NCBI GenBank assembly: GCA_945873505.1
Contig: CAMCDQ010000006.1
Location: 1 to 64,000, forward strand
Direction of reading: 5' to 3'
From: Chitinophaga pinensis
GTDB lineage: Bacteria; Bacteroidota; Bacteroidia; Flavobacteriales; Flavobacteriaceae
DNA: 64,000 nt
The stretch's first letter is position 1. Each line of letters begins with the position of its first letter. The position numbers and the translations under genes were made by a program. Positions 36,001 to 43,540 of this stretch are shown piece after piece. Below the pieces are notes generated by a model. The model worked only from the letters and a program-made list of their open reading frames with translations. It had not been told where the DNA came from and searched no databases.

Positions 36001-36429
36001 AAAAGGAAATGGCTGCAACATTTTTGCTTTTTGTTCAATTGATGCCAAAAGCAATTCTGATTTGTATTGATTGTGTACCGCATCCGAAAGTTGAAGAAAA
36101 TTAGTCAATTTATCGCTTACTTCTGTAAAATGAATTCCAATTATGGCTGACGCTTCTTTAAAATCAATCCCTTTTTGAAATTTCAATAATTTGAATATAG
36201 GAAAAGCTATAAAACGAAATAATAAGACTATTTCAACTGAAATAAAGACAGCAAATAAAATAGTTCTTCCCATTGGTTTCAGCCAAAAAAAATACTCTAT
36301 AAAAAGTGTAAATAATAAATACAACAATCCTAAACCAATGAAGAAAATACTTCCTTTAATCAGTTCATTGGTATAAAATTTCTTGATAAAAAGTTCTAGT
36401 TTTTGAAAAATAAAATTTGACTGTTCCAA
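33079..36429 (-). CDS. Very large DUF4175-type membrane protein
   Basis: A 1116-residue protein. Hydrophobic segments at about 25-45, 55-75 and 155-175 anchor the N-terminus. A beta-rich extracytoplasmic region (about 180-480) follows, then a long Lys/Glu-rich coiled coil (about 500-760). A Gly/Lys/Pro low-complexity stretch (about 925-1010) and a final helical segment close the protein. The layout fits Bacteroidota DUF4175 proteins, whose function is unknown. It lies directly upstream of ybeY with an 8-bp overlap, so the two are translationally coupled. A degenerate parS half-site falls at about 35638-35648. Confidence 0.8.
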   Translation of the reverse strand: MEQSNFIFQKLELFIKKFYTNELIKGSIFFIGLGLLYLLFTLFIEYFFWLKPMGRTILFAVFISVEIVLLFRFIAFPIFKLLKFQKGIDFKEASAIIGIHFTEVSDKLTNFLQLSDAVHNQYKSELLLASIEQKAKMLQPFPFGNAIKFNANKKYLPFALLPILFFALFYISGNGKILSQSLNRVVHFKQQFLPPAPFKFVVLNKDLQTEQNKDFILKVRSEGKVIPENAMIFIGDESYFMENTANGEFQFKIEKPTTNVSFHVEANEVSSEEFELSVITVPSISNLEMVLNFPSYLNKKPEIIKGTGNAILPEGTFVTWKINTIATQSINWSDLKSNYSFLKDDNSFKLTKNISQNTEYNIVTSNNKVKNYEKLNYQISVIKDQFPTINVNNAPDSLKVSNNYVLGQVSDDYGLNRLQVIYYVKDKPQTAKRGTIAVKKDIYDQFVFAFPSNLPVAQGVSYEYYFEVFDNDALHNFKSSKSSVFYNRVATDEEKEDQILQEQNNTINSLEKSLKNQDKQISEIEKLQKNGKEKESLEFKDQQKVNDFIKRQKQQDEMMKEFAKKMEDNLDKFKTDKKDEFKEELEKRLEKADKDLEKNQKLLDELKELNDKIKNEELFDKLEKFKQMSKIQTKNLEQLVELTKKYYVKKKAEQIADKLDKLADKQDKLSENDKDNKTEKQDEINKEFDKIQEDLKELEKENKELKAPVDLPKDAEKEKSIDEDLKKASDELLKDKKDKAKPKQKSAAKKMKEMGGQITESMEGGEMEQLEEDVKMLRQILDNLLAFSFSQEDLMKQFKGLKRGSPSFNKDLKTQQNLKQQFKHVDDSLFAMSLRNPKIAEDVTKEIGNVHYNIEKALESFVDSQIPKGLSHQQYTISAANKLANFLSDALNNMQSEMQMSGAGKGGKPKPGKEQGAGTQLPDIIKKQEGLGEKMKEGMKKGQKPGDGKKPGEGEKGKSGKDGKSGTGDSQGGENGEDGEGNAGEIMKIYQEQKQLREALQNALNKEGIGGNSQNSLEQMKQIEKQLLNKGFNNETLQKMLNLQYELLKLEKATQQQGEEKKRQSQTNLKDFNNQSKPLPSNLQEYLNSIEILNRQTLPLRSNFNQKVKEYFKNND

Positions 36430-36560
36430 AATTTGCTGCTTGTTTAAATACCCGTCAAAAGTACAAATTTATCTTAATTAGAAAACGTTAAAAGTTTCGA
36501 AGACGTACATAGTTGGAGAATGACAAAAGTTTTAGTAATTTTATAAAAAAATCATTGATT

Positions 36561-37589
36561 ATGAAATATTTATGGTCTTATAGCATTCCTGTTGTTGGTG
36601 TTTTAGGTATTTATTTTGGTGGGTATTGGTCATTTTCGGCATTACTTTTTGCTTTTGTTGTGATTCCGTTTCTAGAATTACTCTTACCGATTGACGAAAA
36701 AAATTATGACGAGGAAGCCGTTTCTGAAAGACTCACAAACAAATTATTTGATGTTTTGCTGTACTTAAATGTTCCTATAGTTTATGGAACATTGTTGTTT
36801 TGTTTGTTTAAAATTACTCAGACAAATTTGTCCCAATCTGAAATTATTGGAATGACTATAAGTCTGGGAATTATTCTTGGAGCTAACGGAATAAATGTAG
36901 CACATGAATTAGGCCATAGAACAACTCTTTTTGATAAAATACTTGGAAAAACACTTTTAATTCCAAGCCATTATACGCATTTTTTTATTGAGCACAACCA
37001 CGGACATCATTTGCATGTTTCGACTCCCGAAGATCCGTCAACGGCAGCATACAATCAAAATCTATATGCTTTTTGGTTTCAAACGGTAACCGGGACGTAT
37101 AAAAAGGCGTGGAAAATTCAAAAAAAATTAAACAAAATTAATAATCATTCTTTCTTTTCTTTAAAAAATGATATGTTTTGGTTTACAATTATTCAAATTG
37201 GTTATTTAAGTAGTGTCTATATTATCTTTGGAGTTAAAGGATTTTTGTTGGCGTCATTTGCCGGGATAGTTGGTTTCCTTTTGTTAGAAACCATCAATTA
37301 TATTGAGCATTATGGATTAAAAAGAAACCAGCTCGCCTCTGGCAGATTTGAACGTGTAACCGAGAAACATTCGTGGAATTCAAATCATGTTCTAGGAAGA
37401 ATTATTCTTTATGAGCTCACACGTCACAGTGATCACCATTATAAATCTCAAAAGAAATATCAAATTCTGGAATATCATGATGTTTCTCCACAAATGCCTT
37501 ATGGTTACCCAACATCGATGGTTTTGTCGTTTTTTCCGCCGCTTTGGTTTAAGATAATGAATAAAAGAATTCCACTTGAAATGAAGTAG
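36561..37589 (+). CDS. Membrane di-iron alkane 1-monooxygenase-like protein
   Basis: A 342-residue integral-membrane hydroxylase of the AlkB/fatty-acid-desaturase family. The three histidine clusters that bind the two irons are H115-x3-H119 (HELGH), H145-x-H147-x-HH149-150 (HNHGHH) and H289-x2-HH292-293 (HSDHH). A fourth conserved block NYIEHYGL is also present. Six hydrophobic segments are visible. The start is ATG 36561; a longer frame opens with TTG at 36513, but the ATG directly precedes the first membrane segment. Substrate unknown (alkane, fatty acid or xylene-type). Confidence 0.85.
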   Translation: MKYLWSYSIPVVGVLGIYFGGYWSFSALLFAFVVIPFLELLLPIDEKNYDEEAVSERLTNKLFDVLLYLNVPIVYGTLLFCLFKITQTNLSQSEIIGMTISLGIILGANGINVAHELGHRTTLFDKILGKTLLIPSHYTHFFIEHNHGHHLHVSTPEDPSTAAYNQNLYAFWFQTVTGTYKKAWKIQKKLNKINNHSFFSLKNDMFWFTIIQIGYLSSVYIIFGVKGFLLASFAGIVGFLLLETINYIEHYGLKRNQLASGRFERVTEKHSWNSNHVLGRIILYELTRHSDHHYKSQKKYQILEYHDVSPQMPYGYPTSMVLSFFPPLWFKIMNKRIPLEMK

Positions 37590-37620
37590 CTTTGTGTTCC
37601 TTTCCTTTTTTATATAAAAA

Positions 37621-37648
37621 CTCCTAACTGCCAACTCCTAACTGCCAA
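37621..37648. repeat. Tandem 14-nt repeat before gltX
   Basis: Two perfect head-to-tail copies of CTCCTAACTGCCAA (37621-37634, 37635-37648), followed by a short partial third copy. Such short repeats are typical of spacers here; no function is apparent. Confidence 0.75.
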
Positions 37649-37656
37649 CTTCTAGT

Positions 37657-37664
37657 TATCTTTG
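37657..37664 (+). promoter_or_regulatory. -7 element TATCTTTG for gltX
   Basis: Perfect TAnnTTTG, 16 nt before the gltX ATG, directly after the tandem repeat. No TTG at -33. Confidence 0.45.
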
Positions 37665-37680
37665 CTTAAAATTTACAAAA

Positions 37681-39186
37681 ATGTCAAAGCAAGTTCGTGT
37701 GCGTTTTGCACCAAGTCCAACCGGACCTTTACATATTGGCGGTGTTCGTACCGCATTATTCAATTATTTATTTGCAAAGAAAAATGGCGGTGTTTTCTAT
37801 TTGAGAATTGAAGATACCGACCAAAATAGATTTGTTCCTGGCGCAGAAAATTATATTTTAGAAGCGTTGGAGTGGCTTGGAATTTCACCCGATGAAACTA
37901 TTGGTAAAAATGAAAAATTTGGTCCTTATCGTCAAAGTGAAAGAAAACATTTGTACAAACAATATGCTGACGAATTAATTAATTCGGGTTGGGCGTATTA
38001 TGCATTTGATACTTCTGAAGCGTTGGATTTCAATAGAAAACAACACGAAGAGCAAGGAAAAACGTTTATTTACAACCACCATAATCGTGAAAAATTAGAT
38101 ACTTCTTTGGTGATTTCAAATGAAGAAACGCTGAAAAGAATTGCAAATAATGAGGAGTATGTAATCCGATTTAAAACACCTGTAGGCGAAACGTTGCATT
38201 TAAAAGACATTATTCGTGGCGATGTGAAGTTTGAAACCAACGTTTTGGACGATAAAGTTTTATTCAAAAGTGACGGAATGCCAACGTATCATTTGGCAAA
38301 TATTGTAGATGACCATTTGATGGAAACTTCGCACGTAATTCGTGGTGAAGAATGGTTGCCATCAATGCCATTGCACATTTTATTGTACCGTGCATTTGGT
38401 TGGGAAGCGCCTGAATTTGCACATTTGCCTCTTATTTTAAAACCTGTTGGAAATGGAAAATTATCAAAACGTGATGGTGACAAATTAGGATTTCCGGTGT
38501 TTCCATTAGAATGGAAGACTAAGGAAGGAATTTCATCTGGTTACAGAGAGTCCGGGTTTTATCCTGAGGCGGTGATTAACTTTTTAGCATTATTAGGTTG
38601 GAATGACGGAACAGAACAAGAATTGTTTTCATTAGACGAATTGGTTGAAAAATTCGATTTGAATCGTGTTCATAAAGCCGGTGCAAAATTTGATCCTGAA
38701 AAAAACAAATGGTTCAATCATAATTATTTGCAAATGCAAAGCGATGAAAGTTTGGGAAAATCATATGCGCCATTTTTGGAATCAAAAGGTATTACAATTT
38801 CGGAGGAGCGATTGACTAAATTGGTTTCCTTAATAAAAGAACGCGCAAATTTTGTCTCAGAGTTTTGGTCGCTTTCAGATTATTTTTTCGAGGCGCCAAT
38901 ATCCTACGATGAAAAAGCATCTAAAAATTGGAAGGAAGAAACGCCTGAATTAATGCAAAAATTAATTGCTGTTTTAGAAACAATTGAAGATTTTACGACA
39001 GAAACAATCGAAACAACCGTGAAAAATTGGATGACCGAAAACGAAATTGGAATGGGAAAAATAATGCAGCCGTTCCGATTGAGTTTGGTTGGCGCATTAA
39101 AAGGACCGCATCTTTTTGATATTGCCGCTTTTATAGGAAAACAAGAAACGATAAATCGAATTCAAAAAGCAATTATAAGTTTATAA
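37681..39186 (+). CDS. gltX: Glutamate--tRNA ligase
   Basis: A 501-residue class I synthetase that charges tRNA-Glu. The HIGH motif is in PSPTGPLHIGGVRTALFNYL (11-30), and the KMSKS motif appears as KLSKR (260-264). Length and the C-terminal helical anticodon-binding domain are normal. glnS is close by on the other strand, so Gln-tRNA is made directly. Confidence 0.97.
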   Translation: MSKQVRVRFAPSPTGPLHIGGVRTALFNYLFAKKNGGVFYLRIEDTDQNRFVPGAENYILEALEWLGISPDETIGKNEKFGPYRQSERKHLYKQYADELINSGWAYYAFDTSEALDFNRKQHEEQGKTFIYNHHNREKLDTSLVISNEETLKRIANNEEYVIRFKTPVGETLHLKDIIRGDVKFETNVLDDKVLFKSDGMPTYHLANIVDDHLMETSHVIRGEEWLPSMPLHILLYRAFGWEAPEFAHLPLILKPVGNGKLSKRDGDKLGFPVFPLEWKTKEGISSGYRESGFYPEAVINFLALLGWNDGTEQELFSLDELVEKFDLNRVHKAGAKFDPEKNKWFNHNYLQMQSDESLGKSYAPFLESKGITISEERLTKLVSLIKERANFVSEFWSLSDYFFEAPISYDEKASKNWKEETPELMQKLIAVLETIEDFTTETIETTVKNWMTENEIGMGKIMQPFRLSLVGALKGPHLFDIAAFIGKQETINRIQKAIISL

Positions 39187-39409
39187 TTGGCATTTATAAA
39201 ATGTAGCTCAATTAAATAAACAGTTGGCTATTAAAATGTCTGTTTTAATGATGAAAAACGAAATAAAGCGCCATAATAAATAGATTTTCATCAAATGGTA
39301 ATTCAGGTCGTAAATATTAAAATAATTACTTAAAATTAAACTGTGAAATCCATTTTTGATTGGGTAAAACTATCGATTTTGTAATTTCAATAAGAAATAC
39401 TAATAATAG

Positions 39410-39436
39410 AAAAAGCACCTCGATGAAGTGCTTTTT
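39410..39436. terminator. Bidirectional terminator between gltX and glnS
   Basis: AAAAAGCAC (39410-39418) pairs with GTGCTTTTT (39428-39436) around a 9-nt loop. A run on one side and T run on the other serve both convergent genes. The remaining 223 bp between gltX and this hairpin hold nothing I recognise. Confidence 0.85.
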
Positions 39437-39458
39437 AATTGTTCAAATCTATTTTAAA

Positions 39459-41570
39459 TTATTTCAGAGCTTCTAAAACTTTTTCGTTTTTTTCTGAAAG
39501 TTTCAATTCTGAAAGTTGGTTTTTAAAAACATTTAAATTTTCTAAATCTTTTTTCAAATTTTGAATTGCAAAAAACCTTACCGACGGCATTTGACTTTTT
39601 AACGACATGGAATATAATTTCGATAACGCTTCCGATTCTATATCTTTAAATTGAACTTTATCGGAATAATGCAAAATCAAATTTGAAAATAATAATGCGT
39701 TGTTGTCGTTTTTCACATTTTTGACAATTGTTTGACAAATTAAACTGAAATTATCGACGATTTTAATGTTTTCAACAATGGATTCTAATATTAAATTTGC
39801 CGCTGTTTCGTCTTTTTCTTTCACATATTTATTGATTTCTTTTTGCATCGACATCAATAAATTTTCTTCTTTTTTGCCTTTTTCTTCCCAAGCATCTTTT
39901 AGTCCAACGGTTCTATTAAATACTAATTTTTCAGCCGTTGAATCCTTATCAACATTGAAATAACCCAGGCGTTGAAATTGGAATTTATCGCCCGATTTTA
40001 CGGTTGCCAAACTCGGTTCTACAAATCCATTTGCAATTTGTAAAGAATTAGAATTCAAAAATTCTAAGAAATTTTTCTCCTTGTGACTGTCGGGAGCTTC
40101 ATCAATAAAAAGACGATCGTACATTCTAACTTCTGCTTGAATTGCGTGTTGAATAGAAACCCAATGCAACGTTCCTGCAACTTTTCTCTGACTTGCTTCG
40201 CTTCCGCTTCCGCTTTGGCTGTCTTCGTCATACGTAACGTGAATTTCGGTGATATTTCCAGCAGTATCTTTTATAACGCTTTCTCCTTTAATGATATACG
40301 CATTTTTCAATCGCACTTCTTTACCAATTGATAATCGAAAGAATTTAGCAGGAGCTTCTTCTAAAAAGTCTTCTCTTTCGATGTAAATTTCTCTTGAAAA
40401 CGGTACTTTTCTATAACCTGCACTTTCGTCTTCTTGATTGTTTTCGGCTTCCAACAATTCTTCTTTTCCTTCGGGATAATTGATTATTACCACTTTAATT
40501 GGATCTAAAACTGCCATAACTCGGGGTGCCGTTTTGTTTAAATCTTCGCGCAAGCAAAATTCCAAAACAGAAACATCAATCACATTCTCCCGTTTTGCAA
40601 CTCCAATAGTTTCACAAAATTTACGAATAGAATTGGCTGTAAAACCGCGTCTTCGCAATCCTGAAATCGTTGGCATTCTTGGATCGTCCCAGCCATTAAC
40701 AAATTTGTCTTGAACCAATTGCAAGAGTTTTCGTTTGCTCATTACAGTGTAATTCAAGTTCAAACGTGCAAATTCGTATTGATTTGGTCTTACTTTAATT
40801 TTATTAGAGCCTGAAACAAGTTCAGGTTGAATCTGATCTAAAAACCAATTGTACAATTCGCGGTGCATTACAAACTCTAAAGTACAAATAGAATGAGAAA
40901 TTTGCTCAATATAATCGCTTTCACCGTGAGCATAATCGTACATTGGATAGATTTTCCAATCGTTTCCTGTTCTGTGGTGATGACGGTGTAAAATACGATA
41001 CATCAAAGGATCGCGCAGCAACATATTGGTAGATTTCATATCAATTTTAGCTCTCAAAACGTGACTTCCTTCAGGGAAATCTCCATTTTTCATGGCTTCA
41101 AATAATGATAAATTTTCTTCAACCGAACGATTTCTGTAAGGTCCATCAACTCCTGGTTGCGTAGGCGTTCCTTTTTGAGCCGCCATATCTTCAGATGATT
41201 GACTGTCAATATAGGCTTTTCCGTTTTTAATCATCAAAACAGCCCAATCGTATAATTGTTGGAAATAGTCCGATGCATACCGTTCTTCGGCCCATTGAAA
41301 ACCCAACCATTGCAAATCTTCTTTGATAGCGTCAACATATTCTTGTTCTTCTTTCGCGGGATTGGTGTCGTCAAAACGCAAGTTTACAGGCGCATTGTAC
41401 CGCAATCCTAAACCAAAATTCAAGCAAATTGATTTGGCATGGCCAATATGCAAATAACCGTTAGGTTCTGGCGGAAAACGAAAACGTAATTTATCTTGAG
41501 GAAAACCACTTGCTAAGCTGTCTTCTATAATTTGTTCAATAAAATGAAGTGATTTCTCTTCGGTTGACAT
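39459..41570 (-). CDS. glnS: Glutamine--tRNA ligase with a C-terminal extension
   Basis: A 703-residue GlnRS. The catalytic core and anticodon-binding beta-barrels match the E. coli enzyme (554 residues): PPEPNGYLHIGHAKS near residue 28, VMSKRKLL as the KMSKS loop, and GWDDPRMPTISGLRRRG. The core ends near residue 564 (VFNRTVGLKDAWEEK). About 139 extra residues follow, Lys/Glu/Asn-rich and helical, with SVRFFAIQNLKKDLENL near the end. I recall a database label for this as a YqeY-domain fusion, but the extension here does not show obvious YqeY motifs to me. Confidence 0.96.
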   Translation of the reverse strand: MSTEEKSLHFIEQIIEDSLASGFPQDKLRFRFPPEPNGYLHIGHAKSICLNFGLGLRYNAPVNLRFDDTNPAKEEQEYVDAIKEDLQWLGFQWAEERYASDYFQQLYDWAVLMIKNGKAYIDSQSSEDMAAQKGTPTQPGVDGPYRNRSVEENLSLFEAMKNGDFPEGSHVLRAKIDMKSTNMLLRDPLMYRILHRHHHRTGNDWKIYPMYDYAHGESDYIEQISHSICTLEFVMHRELYNWFLDQIQPELVSGSNKIKVRPNQYEFARLNLNYTVMSKRKLLQLVQDKFVNGWDDPRMPTISGLRRRGFTANSIRKFCETIGVAKRENVIDVSVLEFCLREDLNKTAPRVMAVLDPIKVVIINYPEGKEELLEAENNQEDESAGYRKVPFSREIYIEREDFLEEAPAKFFRLSIGKEVRLKNAYIIKGESVIKDTAGNITEIHVTYDEDSQSGSGSEASQRKVAGTLHWVSIQHAIQAEVRMYDRLFIDEAPDSHKEKNFLEFLNSNSLQIANGFVEPSLATVKSGDKFQFQRLGYFNVDKDSTAEKLVFNRTVGLKDAWEEKGKKEENLLMSMQKEINKYVKEKDETAANLILESIVENIKIVDNFSLICQTIVKNVKNDNNALLFSNLILHYSDKVQFKDIESEALSKLYSMSLKSQMPSVRFFAIQNLKKDLENLNVFKNQLSELKLSEKNEKVLEALK

Positions 41571-41589
41571 AATTTTTGTTTAATTTTAG

Positions 41590-41597
41590 CAAAGGTA
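41590..41597 (-). promoter_or_regulatory. -7 element TACCTTTG for glnS
   Basis: On the minus strand TACCTTTG, about 19 nt before the glnS ATG. No TTG at -33. Confidence 0.45.
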
Positions 41598-41610
41598 AAT
41601 AAGTTTAAGG

Positions 41611-41627
41611 TTTAAAGTTTAAAGTTT
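41611..41627. repeat. Inverted repeat flanking folB, left arm
   Basis: A 17-nt TTTAAAGTTTAAAGTTT whose exact reverse complement lies at 42118-42134, on the far side of folB. The sequence is low in complexity, so chance cannot be excluded. Confidence 0.5.
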
Positions 41628-41721
41628 CTAAAGAAACCTATAAAAAATCGAAAGTTGCTAAAAGAACTTTAGCTCTCAAACACTTAACTTTAAAACTTAA
41701 ACTTATAAACAAAAAATAAAA

Positions 41722-42081
41722 ATGGGTACAATAAAACTTAAAAATATCAGAACTTTCTCGTATCACGGATGCTTGCTTGAGGAAGGTAAAATTGGTTCGG
41801 ATTACTCGGTTGATTTAGAAATTAAAACCGATTTAAGGAAATCGTGTTTGTCGGATGATTTGAAAGATACGGTTGATTATGTTCTTTTAAATCAAATTGT
41901 AGAGGAAGAAATGGCGATTCGTTCGCATTTATTAGAGCATGTTGGACATCGAATTATCACGAAAATATTTGCAAAAATTCCGTCGGTTTCCCGAATTGTA
42001 TTGGGTGTTTCAAAGTTAAATCCGCCTATTGGTGGTGATGTTGAAGCAGTTACTATAGAATTAGAAGAATATAGAAATTAA
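41722..42081 (+). CDS. folB: Dihydroneopterin aldolase
   Basis: A 119-residue FolB, which cleaves 7,8-dihydroneopterin in folate synthesis. The N-terminal IKLKNIRTFSYHGCLLEE and the active-site-region segments VDYVLLNQIVEEE and LLEHVGHRI fit the family, and length is normal. It stands alone, with tRNA-Cys 94 bp downstream. Confidence 0.95.
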   Translation: MGTIKLKNIRTFSYHGCLLEEGKIGSDYSVDLEIKTDLRKSCLSDDLKDTVDYVLLNQIVEEEMAIRSHLLEHVGHRIITKIFAKIPSVSRIVLGVSKLNPPIGGDVEAVTIELEEYRN

Positions 42082-42117
42082 GATTCTTGCTAATAAATTT
42101 ATAATAGTATTTTTTTT

Positions 42118-42134
42118 AAACTTTAAACTTTAAA
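42118..42134. repeat. Inverted repeat flanking folB, right arm
   Basis: AAACTTTAAACTTTAAA, the exact reverse complement of 41611-41627. Confidence 0.5.
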
Positions 42135-42150
42135 TTTTTAAATTTTTTGC

Positions 42151-42158
42151 TATATTTG
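42151..42158 (+). promoter_or_regulatory. -7 element TATATTTG for tRNA-Cys
   Basis: Perfect TAnnTTTG, 17 nt before the tRNA 5' end. The -33 region has no TTG. Confidence 0.5.
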
Positions 42159-42175
42159 CAATCCAATTAAATAAT

Positions 42176-42246
42176 GGCGTCGTGGCCGAGTGGCTAGGCT
42201 GGGCTCTGCAAAAGCTCCTACTCCGGTTCGAATCCGGACGATGCCT
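42176..42246 (+). tRNA. tRNA-Cys (anticodon GCA)
   Basis: A 71-nt tRNA. The acceptor stem GGCGTCG pairs with CGATGCC (one G-U), with discriminator U73 as in tRNA-Cys. The anticodon stem GGGCT/AGCTC encloses loop CTGCAAA with anticodon GCA, and the T arm is TCCGG-TTCGAAT-CCGGA. CCA is not encoded. Its 3' part is repeated twice downstream. Confidence 0.97.
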
Positions 42247-42250
42247 CTAA

Positions 42251-42278
42251 AACCTTCAAGGAAACTTGAGGGTTTTTT
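42251..42278 (+). terminator. Terminator 1, after tRNA-Cys
   Basis: AACCTTCAAG (42251-42260), GAAA loop, then CTTGAGGGTT (42265-42274) and TTTT. Ten pairs including one G-T. Confidence 0.88.
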
Positions 42279-42333
42279 GTAAATTTTTAAAAAAAATTAA
42301 TTAAAGCAGTGTTCGAATCCGGACGATGCCTCT

Positions 42334-42366
42334 AAAAGAGATACAGCAATGTGTCTCTTTTTTTTA
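42334..42366 (+). terminator. Terminator 2, after the first partial tRNA copy
   Basis: AAAAGAGATACA (42334-42345), GCAA loop, then TGTGTCTCTTTT (42350-42361) and more T. Twelve pairs with one T-G. Confidence 0.85.
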
Positions 42367-42427
42367 TGGGAAATTTTTAGAAAAAATTAATTAAAGCGGT
42401 GTTCGAATCCGGACGATATGATTCTAA

Positions 42428-42456
42428 AACCATCAAGGAAACTTGGGTGGGTTTTT
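42428..42456 (+). terminator. Terminator 3, after the second partial tRNA copy
   Basis: CCATCAAG (42430-42437), GAAA loop, then CTTGGGTGG (42442-42450) with one bulged base, followed by GTTTTT. Similar in sequence to terminator 1. Confidence 0.65.
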
Positions 42457-42537
42457 GTGGAAATTTTTGAGAAAGGTTTCAATCCAAAAGACAATACCAA
42501 CTTGGTTGATGATTTTATTTTTATACCGTTTTACAGC

Positions 42538-42633
42538 TACGCGAGGCGCAAGGCTTCGTGACTGCATATTTTCTATTTAAGTAAAAAGTTCAATGCGAAA
42601 CGACAATTCCACTAAATCCTTACGCCTCGTGTA
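42538..42633. repeat. Imperfect inverted repeat between tRNA-Cys copies and the SDR gene
   Basis: The 16-nt arm at 42538-42553 matches the reverse complement of 42618-42633 at 14 of 16 positions (core CGAGGCG/CGCCTCG). The arms are more GC-rich than the 64 bp between them. There is no gene from 42247 to 42660 apart from the tRNA-derived repeats and this element. Confidence 0.5.
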
Positions 42634-42660
42634 ACTACAGTTGTGCGTTCGTTGTTTAAT

Positions 42661-43377
42661 TTACATTTTGTCGTAAATAAAATTTGGAATTCTTTTCAAT
42701 ATTGTTGCAATTATTCCCCAACGTTTTGTTACATAAACTATTTTTCTCTTTTTTGATATTGCGTTATACATCTGTTTTGATGCTTTTTCAACTGACGCAA
42801 CCCAAAATAAACCTTCGCCTTTAGCCATTTCGGTATTTACAAAACCTGGTCTAATGTCGGTGACAAATATTTTCATTTTTAATTTTTTTGCTTTTTGACG
42901 TAAACCTTCCAAATAATTTATTTGATACGCTTTTGTCGCATTATAAGAAATTGCTTGTCTACTTCCTCTGATTCCTGCAATCGAACTAATAGCAACTAAA
43001 TGACCAAATTTTTGTTTTTCGAAATAATTGAAAGCCCAATCTGCAACGCAAGTAAAACCTAAAACATTTGTTTCGATTGTTACTTTTTCGATTGCAAAAT
43101 CTAAATCTACATTTATATCTCCAATTCCAGAACTTATAATCAGTAAATCAATTCCACCAATTTCTTTTGTTAGTTCAGTTAATTTAGTTTCAATTTTTTC
43201 AATTTCGGTTATGTCAAAATTCTTTATTCTGTATAATTTTGGATTCTCTTTTTCAATTTCGGAAAGCAATTCATTTCTTCTTCCAGTAATTCCAACTAAA
43301 TATCCATTTTCGGTTAATAATTTCGCAAGTTCTTTTCCAATTCCAGAAGTTGCTCCAATTATTATTGCTTTTTTCAT
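42661..43377 (-). CDS. Short-chain dehydrogenase/reductase
   Basis: A 238-residue classical SDR. The cofactor motif GATSGIG is at 8-14, the catalytic S131/S132 in AISS, and Y145-x3-K149 in SYNATKAY. The helix after the Asn motif (NVLGFTCVAD) is standard. Substrate unknown. It stands alone between the tRNA-Cys repeat region and a LysE transporter, with an inverted repeat on each side, and may be an accessory gene gained near the tRNA. Confidence 0.9.
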   Translation of the reverse strand: MKKAIIIGATSGIGKELAKLLTENGYLVGITGRRNELLSEIEKENPKLYRIKNFDITEIEKIETKLTELTKEIGGIDLLIISSGIGDINVDLDFAIEKVTIETNVLGFTCVADWAFNYFEKQKFGHLVAISSIAGIRGSRQAISYNATKAYQINYLEGLRQKAKKLKMKIFVTDIRPGFVNTEMAKGEGLFWVASVEKASKQMYNAISKKRKIVYVTKRWGIIATILKRIPNFIYDKM

Positions 43378-43433
43378 TTTTAGTATTTTTTCTGATTTTT
43401 ACGATTTCGCTTACAATGACGCACAACCCACAA

Positions 43434-43458
43434 ATAAGCGATACAAACATTCGCTTAT
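43434..43458. repeat. Inverted repeat upstream of the SDR gene
   Basis: ATAAGCGA (43434-43441) and TCGCTTAT (43451-43458) with a 9-nt gap and no T run. It may be an operator or mRNA hairpin in the leader of the SDR gene, which starts 57 bp to the left on the minus strand. Confidence 0.45.
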
Positions 43459-43540
43459 CACTACAATTTTAGGTAGATTGGCGCTACTATGGTAATTGTA
43501 TCTAATTCCAAATATAACCAATTAAACCCATTAATCATTT

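Larger units (their letters stand above)
42226..42480 (+). repeat. Tandem copies of the tRNA-Cys 3' end with terminators
   Basis: Unit 1 (42226-42310) is the tRNA T-loop side onward, hairpin 1 and a 30-nt AT-rich spacer. Unit 2 (42311-42400) repeats the first 27 nt exactly, has a different hairpin, and repeats the spacer with two changes (42371-42400). Unit 3 (42401 to about 42480) keeps the first 17 nt (GTTCGAATCCGGACGAT), a hairpin close to hairpin 1, and the start of the spacer. The partial copies lack the D and anticodon arms, so they are not tRNA genes. Confidence 0.9.

Noticed and set aside
36513..36560. TTG start extending the membrane hydroxylase by 16 residues
   Set aside because: ATG at 36561 is directly before the first membrane segment and gives the usual family length; the extension has no recognisable feature.
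42311..42417. Second and third tRNA-Cys genes
   Set aside because: The copies contain only the T-loop side and acceptor 3' strand; D and anticodon arms are absent.
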